Of a stretch of DNA of 49,021 bases, positions 35,664 to 44,942 are shown one piece after another. The notes beneath the pieces are model-generated. The model was not told the origin of the DNA. It searched no databases and was given only the letters and a program-made list of their open reading frames with translations. Source of the stretch: Actinomycetes bacterium (GTDB lineage Bacteria > Actinomycetota > Acidimicrobiia > Acidimicrobiales > Acidimicrobiaceae); the NCBI GenBank assembly GCA_021826315.1, contig JAKAZZ010000019.1, positions 1-49,021 of the forward strand. The letters are read 5' to 3'. The position numbers and the translations under genes are program-made. The number at the start of each line of letters is the position of its first letter. Position 1 is the stretch's first letter.

Positions 35664-36368
35664 TCATGACTGAAACAATCTTGGCGAAAGATTCTGGTGG
35701 TTTATCTGATCAACTTCAATCGCCCACGACGTCACAGCACCCCGACTAGATACCTTGTTCGGCCTTATTGATGCCAACTTTGCAGAGAGGTCGATCAACT
35801 CAGCCATCATCTCGAGTTGGGTAAATTGTCCGATCTTGCCACACCTTACAAGTACCGACGTAGCCGATAGCGCTTGGCCCTGGAGGTAGAGGAGTCTGGT
35901 GTAGTCCTCATCCCAGCTAAGACGGTTTGACAGAAGGCCCACGAAGGTAGAGGGCTCAAGAAAGCTTTGACTATCGAGGTGTAGTGCTGCAACTTCATCA
36001 CCAAAGAGACGACTTGCGGCCACCTTAATCGATCTAGCGAGCGACTCAGCTGACTTTCGAGCCTCACTCGTAGACCTGCTAGCGTGAAGGCGCCTATCGA
36101 GGAGGTACACCTTCTCGGTGTCGACGGGTGAAATGGCTAGAGCCGCTCTAGCCTTAGAGATATTTTCAAGATCACCGTACCAGAGCGAAAAGACCATGTA
36201 TGTTCTTATCCACTCCAGAGCTTGGCTCTTATCTCCCCCTGACTTAGATGTCGCAAATGTCTCAAAGCCGAAGCTATGGCCGTAGCTCCCCGCTGGAAAC
36301 GCCGAGTCAAAGAAGTAGTGCATCTGAGCAATATGGGCTAAATCGACTTTCCTATCACTTACTTGCAC
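35664..36368 (-). CDS. ureF: Urease accessory protein UreF
   Basis: A 234-residue all-helical protein. The N-terminal family motif FDSAFPAGSYGHSFGFET (about 20-37) is clear, and the central helices contain the SRLFGDEVAAL segment. UreF bridges UreD and UreG in the maturation complex. It starts at GTG 36368 with GGGAGG at slightly long spacing. It lies 195 bp before ureG and 324 bp after ureC, unusually loose packing for a urease operon. Confidence 0.9.
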   Translation of the reverse strand: MQVSDRKVDLAHIAQMHYFFDSAFPAGSYGHSFGFETFATSKSGGDKSQALEWIRTYMVFSLWYGDLENISKARAALAISPVDTEKVYLLDRRLHASRSTSEARKSAESLARSIKVAASRLFGDEVAALHLDSQSFLEPSTFVGLLSNRLSWDEDYTRLLYLQGQALSATSVLVRCGKIGQFTQLEMMAELIDLSAKLASIRPNKVSSRGAVTSWAIEVDQINHQNLSPRLFQS

Positions 36369-36692
36369 TCTTGGCTACCTCCCTTCAAAAACTCACCGCC
36401 AACGTATCTCGAAATCGAACGTCTCTCTTAATTGAGCTTCCCAATTTCATAAAACCCAACGAACACGCTTTACCGCACCTCAAATACTCAAGGAGCTTTC
36501 TCCTCCTCGATTAGTACTACTTTCCGATAAGAGTCCTTCCTGAGTCATCGTTCCCATCGGCACTATTGCCTCATTACAACCCGCTCGCATTTCCTTGCGG
36601 CCTTCACAAGTGGGGTAGTGTTGTAAATCCCACCAAGCAATTTTGCCATGCCGCTCAAACCCTCTTCGCGGACTCTTCAACTCAAAGTCCCA
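36369..36692. other. 324-bp gap between ureC and ureF
   Basis: No ureE and no recognisable gene lie here. One 66-codon minus-strand frame (36480-36680) has no family match and overlaps nothing; I leave it uncalled. Confidence 0.45.
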
Positions 36693-38402
36693 CTAGAAGA
36701 GAAAGTACCTCTGAGCTAACGGAAGCACTTCGGCTGGCTTGGATGTCATAACCTCACCATCTAGGCGAACCTCATAAGTCTGTGGGTTTACCTCAATGTT
36801 TCCAACTCTGTCATTTAGGAGCATCGATGCCTTAGAGATCTTTCTGGTACCGCTTACCGCCACTCTTTTACGATTCGAGCTAGGGTGGCTTGGTCCATCA
36901 GTAAGCGAGATTGCTGAGACGAAGGTGACACCGAGTGCTCCGGCTGCAAGGCCCATCGCCCCAAATTGAGGTTTGTAGAGTCGCGGTTCGGGGGTTGGAA
37001 TAGAGGCGTTGGGATCCCCGCTTATCGAATAAGCGATCATGCCATTCTTGATTATCATCTCAGGCTTTACTCCAAAGAAGGCGGGCTTCCATAAGACTAG
37101 GTCAGCCATCTTTCCAACTTCAATCGATCCAACGTGAGATGAGATACCATTTGCGATAGCTGGGTTAATGGTGTACTTGGCGACGTACCTCTTGACGCGA
37201 GAGTTGTCAGAGCGATCGCTATCTCCAATTAGCGGTCCACGCTCTTGCTTCATCTTGTCAGCGGTCTGCCAAGTTCTTATGATAACCTCACCGACCCGCC
37301 CCATAGCTTGACTATCAGAGGCGATCATCGAGATGGCACCGAGATCGTGAAGGACGTCTTCAGCTGCGATCGTCTCTGCACGAATTCGTGAATCCGCAAA
37401 GGCGATATCCTCGGCGACGGACTTGTCCAAGTGGTGACAGACCATGAGCATATCTAAGTGCTCTTCGATGGTGTTCTTGGTATAAGGCCTAGTTGGATTA
37501 GTGCTCGATGGCAAAAAGTTGGATAATCCCGCGACGCGCATGATATCTGGAGCGTGACCACCGCCTGCCCCTTCGGTATGGAAGGCGTGAATGGTTCTAT
37601 CGCCAATTGCGGCGATGGTTCTCTCGACGAAGCCACTTTCATTGAGGGTATCAGTATGGATTGCAACCTGAACGTCTAACTCATCTGCGATATCGAGACA
37701 AGTTGAGATAGCCCTTGGGGTAGACCCCCAGTCTTCATGGAGCTTTAGCCCCATGGCGCCGGCTATAACCTGTTCTCGTATGGCTTCGTGAGACGACGAA
37801 TTTCCTTTACCCATAAATCCAACGTTTATGGGTTGATCTTCAAAGGCCTCCATCATCTTCTTTATATACCAACTACCCGGGGTGACAGTTGTAGCATTCG
37901 TACCGGTTGCGGGACCGGTACCTCCACCGATCATCGTGGTTACCCCAGATGAGATGGCTACTTGGATCTGATCTGCAGAGATGAAGTGGATGTGACAGTC
38001 GATCCCACCAGCGGTAAGGATCATCTTCTCGCCAGCGATTATCTCGGTGCTTGCGCCGATTTCGATGGTAACACCGGCAGAGACTAACGAGTTACCCGCA
38101 CTTCCGATACCGACGATGAGACCATCTCGTACTGCTATGTCAGCTTTGTAGATACCGGTGTAGTCCATGACAATGGCATTCGTAATTACCAGGTCTGGGG
38201 CACCCATAGCTCTTGTGATCGCGGGATTTTGACCCATCGAATCACGAATAGTCTTACCGCCGCCAAACTTTGCCTCTTCGCCCTTTGTCGTAAGATCGCG
38301 CTCTATCTCGACCATCAGAGATGTATCTCCTAGGCGAATGCGGTCGCCGACGGTTGGACCGTAGTGGCTCACGTAGTTGGCCCTTGAAAGATTGCTAGCC
38401 AT
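36693..38402 (-). CDS. ureC: Urease alpha subunit
   Basis: A 569-residue catalytic subunit that hydrolyses urea to ammonia and carbamate at a dinickel centre. Counting from ATG 38402, all ligands are present: His137 and His139 (GGIDCHIHF), carbamylated Lys220 with His222 (GLKLHEDWG), His249 (AIHTDTLNE), His275 (AFHTEGAGG), flap Cys322-His323 (VCHH) and Asp363 ([13 protein letters not shown]). These sit three residues after the Klebsiella numbering. I chose ATG 38402 over GTG 38414 because GGTGGAGG is then properly spaced; it overlaps ureB by eight bases. The C-terminus [10 protein letters not shown] is standard. It forms the heterotrimer with UreA and UreB in the cytoplasm. Confidence 0.96.
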   Translation of the reverse strand: MASNLSRANYVSHYGPTVGDRIRLGDTSLMVEIERDLTTKGEEAKFGGGKTIRDSMGQNPAITRAMGAPDLVITNAIVMDYTGIYKADIAVRDGLIVGIGSAGNSLVSAGVTIEIGASTEIIAGEKMILTAGGIDCHIHFISADQIQVAISSGVTTMIGGGTGPATGTNATTVTPGSWYIKKMMEAFEDQPINVGFMGKGNSSSHEAIREQVIAGAMGLKLHEDWGSTPRAISTCLDIADELDVQVAIHTDTLNESGFVERTIAAIGDRTIHAFHTEGAGGGHAPDIMRVAGLSNFLPSSTNPTRPYTKNTIEEHLDMLMVCHHLDKSVAEDIAFADSRIRAETIAAEDVLHDLGAISMIASDSQAMGRVGEVIIRTWQTADKMKQERGPLIGDSDRSDNSRVKRYVAKYTINPAIANGISSHVGSIEVGKMADLVLWKPAFFGVKPEMIIKNGMIAYSISGDPNASIPTPEPRLYKPQFGAMGLAAGALGVTFVSAISLTDGPSHPSSNRKRVAVSGTRKISKASMLLNDRVGNIEVNPQTYEVRLDGEVMTSKPAEVLPLAQRYFLF

Positions 38403-38712
38403 TTGAGCCTCCACTAACTTCGCTCTTTATCTCCGTCTCAGTAATTCCGAGGGATCCACTGAACTTCATTAGCGGAACGACCCTGGTTTGACCTGGTTCA
38501 AATCGAATTGCAGTTCCACTTGCAATCGCTAGGCGACAGTTGACTGCCTTCTCCCGATCGAAGATCAGATATTCATTCGTCTCGAAGAAGTGGAAGTGCG
38601 ATCCCACCTGAACTGGCCGATCACCACTATTTACTACTTGGACCTCGAAGATTGAAGAGCCGTAATTAATCTCAACCTCATCATCTTCCAAGATGAACTC
38701 ACCTGGAATCAT
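38395..38712 (-). CDS. ureB: Urease beta subunit
   Basis: A 105-residue structural subunit starting [18 protein letters not shown], with the family stretches [17 protein letters not shown] and [16 protein letters not shown]. Length and motifs are typical of a separate UreB. The ribosome site before its ATG is AAGAGG. It overlaps ureC slightly and lies 108 bp after ureA. Confidence 0.95.
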   Translation of the reverse strand: MIPGEFILEDDEVEINYGSSIFEVQVVNSGDRPVQVGSHFHFFETNEYLIFDREKAVNCRLAIASGTAIRFEPGQTRVVPLMKFSGSLGITETEIKSEVSGGSNG

Positions 38713-38820
38713 CTATTTCCTCTTCTCGTGTACGCAAAAACAACTGCAGCGCTCGTTGACCAATCGCGACTTAGGGTTATTTAGATCCCTTTTGTACTTG
38801 AACATATGAAATTTATGGAG

Positions 38821-39123
38821 TTATACGATGGGGTGGTGTACGGTAACTAGCTTGGTACCATCCGGAAAGGTCGCCTCGATCTGGATCTCATCGATCATTT
38901 CGGGCACACCCTCCATTACCTGATCCCTAGAGAGGATCTGAGCGCCGTAGACCATAAGCTCAGCAACACTTTTACCGTCGCGGGCCTTCTCGAGAAGCTC
39001 TGTTGAAATAAGCGCAATGGCCTCTGGATAATTGAGGCGAAGACCGCGGTCTAAGCGTCGCCTAGCCAAATCACCAGCAACGACCATTAGGAGCTTTTCT
39101 TTGTCACGATCAGTAAGTAACAT
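38821..39123 (-). CDS. ureA: Urease gamma subunit
   Basis: A 100-residue structural subunit, [20 protein letters not shown] at the start, [11 protein letters not shown] in the middle and an ending TVHHPIV as in the family. It is the first gene of the urease unit. Upstream is gene-free DNA that should carry the operon promoter; no clear nitrogen-control site was identified. Confidence 0.96.
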   Translation of the reverse strand: MLLTDRDKEKLLMVVAGDLARRRLDRGLRLNYPEAIALISTELLEKARDGKSVAELMVYGAQILSRDQVMEGVPEMIDEIQIEATFPDGTKLVTVHHPIV

Positions 39124-39859
39124 CTTGCGACCGCTTTCGTCTATTGAATACGTATTGCAAGGAAGATTAGCTCAACGCTAAGTCCGAAGGCACTGTTATT
39201 GCTCGCGTAAACCTCGATTTAACAAAAGAGCAACAATTGGAGCCGTGCACGCATAGAAGCAATACGTATAAATCAATAGTGCGAAAAGGGCAAGTCGGCA
39301 AAATCCAACGGATCGCCAGAAATCGGTCGGGTTTCGCAACTCAATTTTACCAATACGGTACGAGGTGCTTGCCAGCGGTACCTTGGCAGCGAAATGGTGG
39401 GCTATTGTGGCGTCCCGGGTTAGTTGAACCGAAACATGATGCAACCTGTCACAGACGATAATTGAAGGTTCCCCACCTTGCGGGAATCAACACCCTTTTG
39501 AATGTGGTGATTCAGAGTAATTAGCGCAACGGTCGAGAAGCATTCACCGTTGCACGAATCAATTATCAGTGGTCTACCCATATCCCGTGTTCGAAAATCG
39601 AACTGCGCGCACTTAGCTAGTGTCTGAGGAGTCAAGGATGGATTCTGCGGACCATTGCCCAACAGATTGGTTATGGCCGCACGGCCATCGACATCTTGTT
39701 GTGTGTTCAGGCTCGAAAAGTATCGGTCACTTACTTGGGTTCCGTGACGTGGCGCACTCATTAAATCAGTATGCGATGAAATCCCGCGGGAATTCGGTTG
39801 TGGCAACTTACTAAGTACCATCTTCCGTCAACTCGGTAGTTCTGCTTCAGTTGCATCAA
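39124..39859. other. Gene-poor stretch upstream of ureA
   Basis: It holds the urease promoter on the left, but no clear promoter element or riboswitch was recognised. A 133-codon minus-strand frame at 39420-39821 has no family match and faces a plus-strand frame of similar quality, so I do not call it. Confidence 0.4.
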
Positions 39860-40160
39860 CGGGGCAGGGACATCTAAAGATTCTGGTCTTTGCTATCGCC
39901 AATGGCGCAATTGTGGCTGATCACACCCGTTCGTTACCTTTGGCTATTCCACCTACTGAACCTATTAGCCATAGCTAGAGCTGACGGCAACTACAAGTTA
40001 CTCTTGGCCAACCTACGATCCAAAGACGTTGTTGTAATCGATGACTTTGGCATAGCACCGATTGCATCAAGGGGTAACCTCGAGCTACTAGATATTCTTG
40101 ATGAACGTATAGGTGTTAGCCCCATTATCATCGATGGTCAATTTCCAGTTAGTACCTGAT
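39860..40160 (+). pseudogene. IS21-family istB ATP-binding helper, relic
   Basis: Plus-strand translation gives the middle of IstB: LLNLLAIARADGNYKLLLAN, SKDVVVIDDFGIAP (Walker B), LLDILDERIGVSPIIIDGQ and FPVST, followed by TGA where the family has a Trp. The P-loop half is missing, apart from a shifted-frame fragment near 39890. The C-terminal part is also lost. No intact istA accompanies it. Confidence 0.75.
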
Positions 40161-40661
40161 CTTTTTGATCGACGTACTTGAGGTAGCGGCTCTAGTTTTT
40201 CCCAATGAATTCCACTGGTAAAGAAACGTTTGGATTGATACCGTGATCTCATTTAAATCTTGGCAATAGCACCTCCTTTTAGCGGATTCGACTTGTCGAG
40301 CTAGTAGAGAGCCGCTGCTACTTTTTCTTGAGTTAACGTGGGTACCTTTTCGTTGCTGCTCTGTTTTCACCCTCTTGGAAACACAAATCAAGCGAAGAAA
40401 CGACATCCTTGGCGGAAAAAGACGTCCCCTACATTTGCCATTCAATTCAATTGTCAAGAAGAGCTAATCGGATCGATATTTAGTGGTCCAAAGATTGCGG
40501 AAACATGGTCCAATGATATCGGCGCCCTGGTCCAAAGATTCTGGAAAAGTCACGCAGCCTTTCCAGCTAGATCGAATCCAGCCCCGACCACGTGTGTGAT
40601 CAATTATCGTTACCAAAGTATCGCCGTCATCAGCTCATCTATTTTGCTATCTGAGTAACGT
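40161..40661. other. Gene-free stretch after the IS21 relic
   Basis: It contains only short frames with no recognisable match; probably decayed mobile DNA. Confidence 0.4.
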
Positions 40662-40691
40662 GGCCACTCTCTGGAAATGCAGAGAGTGGCC
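40662..40691 (-). terminator. Strong hairpin after the MarR operon
   Basis: GGCCACTCTCTG and CAGAGAGTGGCC form a perfect 12-bp stem with a six-base loop, 109 bp after the marR stop. No U-tract follows on the minus strand, so termination would depend on the stem or on a factor. Confidence 0.6.
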
Positions 40692-40799
40692 CTATGGACT
40701 CTCGGGGCTAGCGCGTGAGAATATAGCAAACGACGATCACAATCTTGCGCTATCACGAATCCCGATTTGGTTTATGTTAGCGTGCAAAAGAGTCAGTGG

Positions 40800-41330
40800 T
40801 CAAACGTCGCCTTCTGCGATCGTGGTATTGTCGTCAGAAAGCTTCGAAAGAAGGGGTTCAAGACGGTCAAGTGATCGCAAAAGTTGGCTGAGGAGCTCTG
40901 CACCTAGCCCATCTTCAATCCACTTTTGCTGGGCACGTGCCAGAGTATCAATCTTTGCTACAAGATTCGCACCACGTTCGGACAACGAGAGCCTTCTCGA
41001 AGTTCTACCGCCTTCTCGAATCCCACTTGCAATAAGCCCCTTTGCTTCAAGCTCATGGACACAACGCTTCACATTCATAGGATCAGAGTCGAGAGCTCGC
41101 GCTATAAATCTGACAGAGCTTTCGGGCCAGAGGCCTACTGCGCGCAATATTGCAGCCTGTGGGGGAGTGACCCCTACTTCGATCAACTCCTCAGCCCAGT
41201 CCTTCTTGAGATTACGTACCAATCGACTCAACCTGAAGCCCACTCCCGCCTCTAGTGGAAGTAGGGAAGGTGGATCAGATAGGCCTCCAGTTACTTCTTG
41301 CTGTGGTGTCTCACTCCGTTTTGCTCCCAC
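40800..41330 (-). CDS. MarR-family transcriptional regulator
   Basis: A 176-residue winged-helix regulator. Helix 1 spans FRLSRLVRNLKKDWAEELIE, and the helix-turn-helix is SVRFIARALDSDPMNVKRCV followed by HELEAKGLIASGIREGGRTS, with the wing at the end. It is the third gene of an operon and overlaps the CMD-like gene by 20 bp. Autoregulation through the palindrome at 42436-42455 is likely, as MarR proteins bind such sites and respond to small aromatic or acidic ligands. Confidence 0.85.
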   Translation of the reverse strand: MGAKRSETPQQEVTGGLSDPPSLLPLEAGVGFRLSRLVRNLKKDWAEELIEVGVTPPQAAILRAVGLWPESSVRFIARALDSDPMNVKRCVHELEAKGLIASGIREGGRTSRRLSLSERGANLVAKIDTLARAQQKWIEDGLGAELLSQLLRSLDRLEPLLSKLSDDNTTIAEGDV

Positions 41331-41730
41331 TTTCCTCCTCTAAAAGCTCTCCAAAAATCTCAATAGCAAGGCTGTAGGCGGGCATTCCAGATGTAATAAG
41401 CGAAAGTTCTGCTACTCCGACCAATTCGCTTACGGTTGCCCCCGCTTTGTACGCAGAACGAGCGTGAAGTCGGGCGGGAGTTGCATCGCCGAGTGCTTCC
41501 AACTGAGAAAAGTGTACTAACTGGCCAACTTTACGCCCGAGAGGATTATTCATGATTAGAACTTGGCGAAGCTCCTCGATGCTTTCGACTGCGTCAAGAC
41601 GTCCAGCTTCCTTAGCTACTTTGATCCTGGTCTCAATGGAAGGTGGCACGCTTCCAGTAAGCTCAATGTACCTGGCGCGAATAGTATCGAATCCGTCTAC
41701 CTCTTGTGGTGATTCTGCTGCGTAACTCAT
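41311..41730 (-). CDS. Carboxymuconolactone decarboxylase-like (AhpD fold) protein
   Basis: A 139-residue helical protein. The C-terminal part LHARSAYKAGATVSELVGVA with the following SLITSGMPAYSLAIEIF matches the CMD family core (about 85-128). The redox Cys pair of AhpD is absent, so a decarboxylase- or lactonase-like role is more likely than peroxidase function. It overlaps the aldolase gene by four bases and marR by 20. The substrate is unknown. Confidence 0.72.
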   Translation of the reverse strand: MSYAAESPQEVDGFDTIRARYIELTGSVPPSIETRIKVAKEAGRLDAVESIEELRQVLIMNNPLGRKVGQLVHFSQLEALGDATPARLHARSAYKAGATVSELVGVAELSLITSGMPAYSLAIEIFGELLEEESGSKTE

Positions 41731-42401
41731 GAACGAACCCTCGCCATTCCAGCTCTGATGTCAGCTAGAGCACCAGATGGAAGGTCGACGGCTCCTCCAA
41801 TAGCTTCAGATGCCAACTCAGCCTCAGCAGCCTCTTCGAGAACCGTCAGTAGCGCTGCTGCGGCACCTGGGGTGGGGCCGAATACAAGCACTCCATGGTT
41901 TCCAAGTATTACTGCGTTCGTATCGGGGTGTTCAGTTATGGTATCGATTATGCCTGTCACCGATCTCTCAGTTCCACGTGGAGCCCACGGAACCACAGGT
42001 ACCTCGGTTGCTTGCCCGAACCTCAAGAGTGCTTCGTACCTGCAACTAAGGGAGCGATTGGCGAGTGCGAAAGCCAACAAGCTAGGCGAGTGCGTGTGGA
42101 TTATTCCACCAACACCTGGTCGTATCTTGTAAACCTCAGAGTGCATCGTTACAATCTCGGCGTTGGTAGGGTCGAGATCACCCTCGATTACAGTCCCATC
42201 GAGCCTGACGAGAGCGAGGCGGTCTTCAGTCAATTCACGAACCTGACCGTCAATCGTCAAGAGCATGGTGTCCCCGTCGACCCTTGCTGATAGATTAGCG
42301 TGACCGGTGTGGGACATAACACCATTTTTAAACAACGTGCGAGAGGCCTCCACTACAGCGGTTTTCAGGCCGGTATTTTTTGAATTAGGATCTTGCATCA
42401 C
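41727..42401 (-). CDS. Class II aldolase/adducin family protein
   Basis: A 224-residue zinc enzyme of the fuculose-1-phosphate aldolase family. The zinc ligands are in IIHTHSPSL (two His, about 102-104) and GNHGVLVFG (about 158), and a Glu is in MHSEVYK. ANLSARVDG and PTNAEIVTMH are family blocks for phosphate or substrate binding. It is the first gene of the operon with the CMD-like protein and MarR. It could be an aldolase, epimerase or decarboxylase on hydroxy acids. The start codon ATG 42401 has AGGAGAT upstream. Confidence 0.85.
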   Translation of the reverse strand: MMQDPNSKNTGLKTAVVEASRTLFKNGVMSHTGHANLSARVDGDTMLLTIDGQVRELTEDRLALVRLDGTVIEGDLDPTNAEIVTMHSEVYKIRPGVGGIIHTHSPSLLAFALANRSLSCRYEALLRFGQATEVPVVPWAPRGTERSVTGIIDTITEHPDTNAVILGNHGVLVFGPTPGAAAALLTVLEEAAEAELASEAIGGAVDLPSGALADIRAGMARVRS

Positions 42402-42805
42402 ATCTCCTGGTGTAGCTTTGTATACACTAATTCCAACTGTAGTAAATACTACAGTATTCCCGAAGAGTTAAAATTAGGTTGCCCGAGATCTCCCTCGATG
42501 GATATAGATCTAAATGGACCAGCAGTTACGAGGCAATCAGTTTTCTATCAAGCACTAACGCAGCGGAAATTAAAAAGGGCTGTCGCATTTGCATTAAATA
42601 TCCAACCAAAAAGCTTGGCTTCATAGGATAAGGGGTGGTTTTAACGTTAGAGTTACGTGCTCTTAACGCCGGCGAATCCGTAATGAGCGACTGGCCGACC
42701 TATCGCACCTATCTGTGCCCTTGACATAGGATCGTTGCGAACCATTTGTTGCTCCTTACGTATCTTTAACTATCACAACGTCTGACCGAATCTCAAAAGC
42801 TACAC
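42402..42805. other. Upstream region of the aldolase operon
   Basis: A 400-bp intergenic region. The part close to 42401 holds an operator palindrome and presumably the promoter. The rest has no recognisable gene or RNA. Confidence 0.5.
42436..42455. promoter_or_regulatory. MarR operator candidate
   Basis: ACTGTAGTAAATACTACAGT has perfect nine-base arms around AA and lies 35 bp upstream of the aldolase start. Its length and symmetry suit a MarR dimer, and the regulator is encoded in the same operon. Confidence 0.7.
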
Positions 42806-42843
42806 AAATAAGAAGTCGCCTCAAAAGAGGCGACTTCTTATTT
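42806..42843. terminator. Strong bidirectional terminator
   Basis: A perfect 17-bp stem (42806-42822 with 42827-42843) encloses an AAAA loop. The outer part is A/T-rich on both sides, giving a U-run on either strand, and the inner part is GAGGCGACTTC. It lies 75 bp after the stop of the ABC ATPase and separates that operon from the aldolase operon. Confidence 0.92.
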
Positions 42844-42917
42844 AGCGACACGCTTACAGTAAATGGAATCTCCGAAGCCACAGTATGCACGGGCCTGGCT
42901 TGTTCTTATTCGAATTT

Positions 42918-44009
42918 TTATCTACCTTTTACCAACAGAGCTTGGCCCCTGGAGTAAAGATTTACAGCCTCTACCCCTTCAACTAATCCAGCATCAGAGG
43001 TCGGGATTGCGACAGATATAAGGCGATCTGTCCTATCAAGAAGAGTGATCTTTATTGTTGAACCAAGAAAGCTCTTGGCGAGAATTCTACAACTCTCATC
43101 GTTACCCTCGCGGATACCTATCGATTCGGGCCTTACTAGAACTTCAACCTCGGAGCCAGCGGCAAAGGTGGAGTCGGACTTGTACTCAACCAAACCGACG
43201 TTTTCAACGTCAACGTGACTTGCATCGATGATACGGCCAGGAAGGCGATTTACGGTACCCACAAACTCAGCTACGAATTCAGTCGCAGGATTAGTGTAGA
43301 CCGCTAGGGGAGTATCAAGTTGTTCGAGTTGGCCTTGATGCATTACCGCGATCCGATCAGCTATAGCGAGAGCCTCTTCTTGATCGTGAGTAACGAAGAA
43401 GGTGGTTATACCGAGTTCGAGCTGAATCCGACGAATCTCGTCCCTGAGGGAGGACCTAACCTTCGCATCCAGAGCAGAGAGTGGCTCATCCAAAACCAAA
43501 ACCTCAGGTTGGACCGCCAAGGCACGGGCTAGGGCAACGCGTTGCTGCTGTCCGCCTGAGAGCTGATGGGGGTAGCGATCTGATTGACTCTTTAAACCAA
43601 CCAGGTCAAGCAATTCGCCAGATCGGCTAGATCGATCGTTTTGGCTTTGACCTCGTACTCGAAGTCCAAATTCCACGTTTTCCCTAGCAGTCATATTTGG
43701 AAAAAGGCTATAGCTCTGGAAAACCATGCCAATATTTCGCTTAGCAGAGGGAAGAGAGGTTACATCGTGATCACCGATGATGACCCGTCCACTATCTGGC
43801 ATCTCAAGACCGGCAAGGACACGTAGCGCGGTCGTCTTTCCGCAACCAGACGGGCCGAGTAAGACAATCAACTCGCCAGGATCGGCACTTAGGTTGAATG
43901 ACTTAAGGGCTGCTACGTCTTTAAAGTTTCGCGCCACATTTTCAAAGCGAACGGGCAGACCTGAACGACTATAGCGTCCACCTTTGGCGCTGGTCTTACT
44001 CGATATCAT
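42918..44009 (-). CDS. ABC transporter ATP-binding protein, PotA/FbpC type
   Basis: A 363-residue ATPase with Walker A GPSGCGKTT (about 53-61), signature LSGGQQQRVALARAL, Walker B VLVLDEPLSALDAKV, H-loop VTHDQEEAL, and a C-terminal TOBE/OB region (about 280-360). The family energises import of polyamines, ferric iron, sulfate, 2-aminoethylphosphonate and similar ligands. It is the last gene of a four-gene operon and is followed by the strong terminator. ATG 44009 has AAGGAG upstream at long spacing. Confidence 0.9.
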   Translation of the reverse strand: MISSKTSAKGGRYSRSGLPVRFENVARNFKDVAALKSFNLSADPGELIVLLGPSGCGKTTALRVLAGLEMPDSGRVIIGDHDVTSLPSAKRNIGMVFQSYSLFPNMTARENVEFGLRVRGQSQNDRSSRSGELLDLVGLKSQSDRYPHQLSGGQQQRVALARALAVQPEVLVLDEPLSALDAKVRSSLRDEIRRIQLELGITTFFVTHDQEEALAIADRIAVMHQGQLEQLDTPLAVYTNPATEFVAEFVGTVNRLPGRIIDASHVDVENVGLVEYKSDSTFAAGSEVEVLVRPESIGIREGNDESCRILAKSFLGSTIKITLLDRTDRLISVAIPTSDAGLVEGVEAVNLYSRGQALLVKGR

Positions 44010-44090
44010 CTAACTCTCTACTCCTTTTACAAATCATCATCGACGTACCGGCACATATACGAACGCTAAATCAGTCTTGGATCTAATTTT

Positions 44091-44942
44091 TTACTCATCA
44101 GCCACAACGGTCGAACGGCTAGCCCGACGCTGTGAAAAGACAAGAGTTATGACCGCTAGCGGTATCCAAGTAAAGAGGAGTGCGATAAGCGACAAGGCTA
44201 CGGCTTGGCTCGCGGCGAGTTGTCCAACCTGAACCAAAAACACCGGGAAGGTCGTAAAACTCAAAAGCGATGCAACTGCGAATTCTCCTAGGCAGAATGC
44301 AAAGGTCAGAATCGACGCGCCAATTATTCCTCCTCGGATATTTGGCAGTAGGACAAAGCGAAGTAGCTTTATCCACCCCGCCCCTAAAGATTGTCCCGCT
44401 TCAACCAGAGTCTTTAGATCTATTGACTGTACCGATGAATCGAGGGCCCTGTAACTAAAGGGGAGTGCTAGAACAACGTACTCCAACGAAAGGATCACTG
44501 GGGTTCCGTAGATGATGTTCGGTAGTCCACGGAAAGAAGTAATCACACCCAGGGTAACAACCACCGAAGGAACAACTAACGGTAAGAGGGAGATGGCCTC
44601 AAAGACCCTCCGCAACTTTGGAAGACGAACATGCACCCAAACCACCGTTGGAATCAGGAGCGCCAGGGTCAAAAAAACTGTTCCAACGCCCACCTTGACC
44701 GATAGGAAAAGTGTGCTCCAAAATTGCGCGGTTCCGAAGAGTTGAGTGTACGCAGAAATGGTAAAGCTGTTGTGGTTCCCAAGGAACGAAAAACGGGCCG
44801 AAGATACAATCGGCACAATGAAAAATAGGCCAACCAGAGTGAGGACAATGTAGCGGAAAGGACGCCCTAGCTTTAGAACGTCACTCGAGTCATTACCACT
44901 CGTCTTGGTATTGGGCGTTAGATCTGGAGCTATCGTAGCCAT
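44091..44942 (-). CDS. ABC transporter permease, PotC/FbpB type
   Basis: A 283-residue permease with six predicted membrane segments, the first at about 30-50. The cytoplasmic EAA loop LVEAGQSLGAGWIKLLRFVL (about 180-200) couples to the ATPase. It starts at ATG 44942 with AAAGGAGG upstream and overlaps the first permease gene by 13 bp. It forms the channel with that partner. Confidence 0.9.
   Translation of the reverse strand: MATIAPDLTPNTKTSGNDSSDVLKLGRPFRYIVLTLVGLFFIVPIVSSARFSFLGNHNSFTISAYTQLFGTAQFWSTLFLSVKVGVGTVFLTLALLIPTVVWVHVRLPKLRRVFEAISLLPLVVPSVVVTLGVITSFRGLPNIIYGTPVILSLEYVVLALPFSYRALDSSVQSIDLKTLVEAGQSLGAGWIKLLRFVLLPNIRGGIIGASILTFAFCLGEFAVASLLSFTTFPVFLVQVGQLAASQAVALSLIALLFTWIPLAVITLVFSQRRASRSTVVADE

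Noticed and set aside
36480..36680. A possible ureE gene between ureC and ureF
   Set aside because: The 66-codon frame has no His-rich tail or UreE motif.
39420..39821. A 133-codon minus-strand frame upstream of the istB relic
   Set aside because: No ribosome site, no domain, and an equally long frame on the other strand; likely chance in decayed DNA.
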